Part shown: in pieces, positions 44,522 to 44,573 of the stretch
Layout of the letters: every line of letters starts with the position of its first letter
Numbering within the stretch: position 1 is the first letter of the stretch
From: Pelagibacteraceae bacterium
GTDB taxonomy: Bacteria; Pseudomonadota; Alphaproteobacteria; HIMB59; GCA-002718135
DNA length: 44,573 bases
Direction: 5' to 3'
Assembly: GCA_017639935.1 (NCBI GenBank)
Contig: JAGFWP010000026.1
Location: 1 to 44,573 of the forward strand
Notes under the pieces: generated by a model
What the model saw: the letters and a program-made list of their open reading frames with translations, nothing else
Databases searched by the model: none
Told to the model about the DNA's origin: nothing
Made by a program: the position numbers and the translations under genes

Positions 44522-44573
44522 TGGCGCGCTCTGCAGGATTCGAACCTGCGACCCTCGGTTTAGAAAACCGATG
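44522..44573 (-). tRNA. tRNA-Arg (UCU), 5' part outside the window
   Basis: The minus strand shows the 3' half: anticodon stem TCGGT/ACCGA with loop TTTCTAA gives anticodon TCT; T-arm GCAGG-TTCGAAT-CCTGC; acceptor AGAGCGC with discriminator G and encoded CCA at 44522-44524. It closely resembles tRNA-Arg(UCU) of other proteobacteria. The acceptor 5' strand and D-arm lie beyond the right edge. Confidence 0.92.

Noticed and set aside
1-44573. CRISPR array, IS element, prophage or integration site
   Set aside because: No spaced direct repeats, transposase, integrase or tRNA-duplicated end was found; the regions near the three tRNAs contain ordinary chromosomal genes.

Overview
The window is AT-rich, gene-dense DNA (about 30% G+C by eye, short spacers, many 1-20 bp gene overlaps) that looks like the chromosome of a streamlined marine alphaproteobacterium of the SAR11 or HIMB59/AEGEAN-169 kind. 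Evidence for the class: the order dgt-argS-SPOR-scpA-scpB-tatA-tatB-tatC-serS-pcm, the order pcm-like-tolC-popZ-valS, an Aap-type amino-acid ABC transporter, and an alphaproteobacterial LexA operator (GTTC-N7-GTTC). The genus cannot be fixed from this stretch. No phage, IS element or CRISPR array was seen.

Layout. 1-3840 (minus): glycine cleavage operon gcvT-gcvH-gcvP, led by a tandem glycine riboswitch and an extended -10 promoter; gcvP runs off the left edge. 3840-9740: a deaminase, an orphan TupA-type binding protein, an EamA exporter, anmK, a PLP ammonia-lyase, a TerB/J-domain protein and a cold-shock gene. 9896-13180: adenine deaminase and a divergent MATE transporter. 13177-21334 (minus): the conserved block for Tat export, chromosome condensation (ScpAB), aminoacylation (serS, argS) and dNTP hydrolysis, without the usual nagZ and surE. 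21397-22515 (plus): erpA-like and xth. 22581-29227 (minus): ilvD, valS, popZ, tolC and a Pcm-like gene. 29385-29582: tRNA-Cys and tRNA-Asn.

29585-32265 (minus): umuD, umuC and an arginine-deiminase-fold hydrolase form one tight operon behind a LexA operator. 32321-38729: amino-acid uptake genes in two minus-strand groups (aapJ-aapQ-aapM, and a second aapJ-like gene with aapP), separated by a plus-strand pair (small unknown protein and alaX). 38830-40729 (plus): a transsulfuration-type PLP enzyme and a TauE/SafE permease. 40726-43457 (minus): mtnP-mtnA-cupin-DUF1330, a methylthioadenosine salvage operon with an unassigned cupin. 43665-44495 (plus): a class I glutamine amidotransferase. The right edge cuts tRNA-Arg(UCU).

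Most of the window is ordinary housekeeping. The points most worth a second look are the SOS-box umuD-umuC-hydrolase operon, the cupin attached to mtnPA, the split and duplicated Aap system with a hairpin between aapJ and aapQ, and a structured non-coding stretch at 5276-5450.
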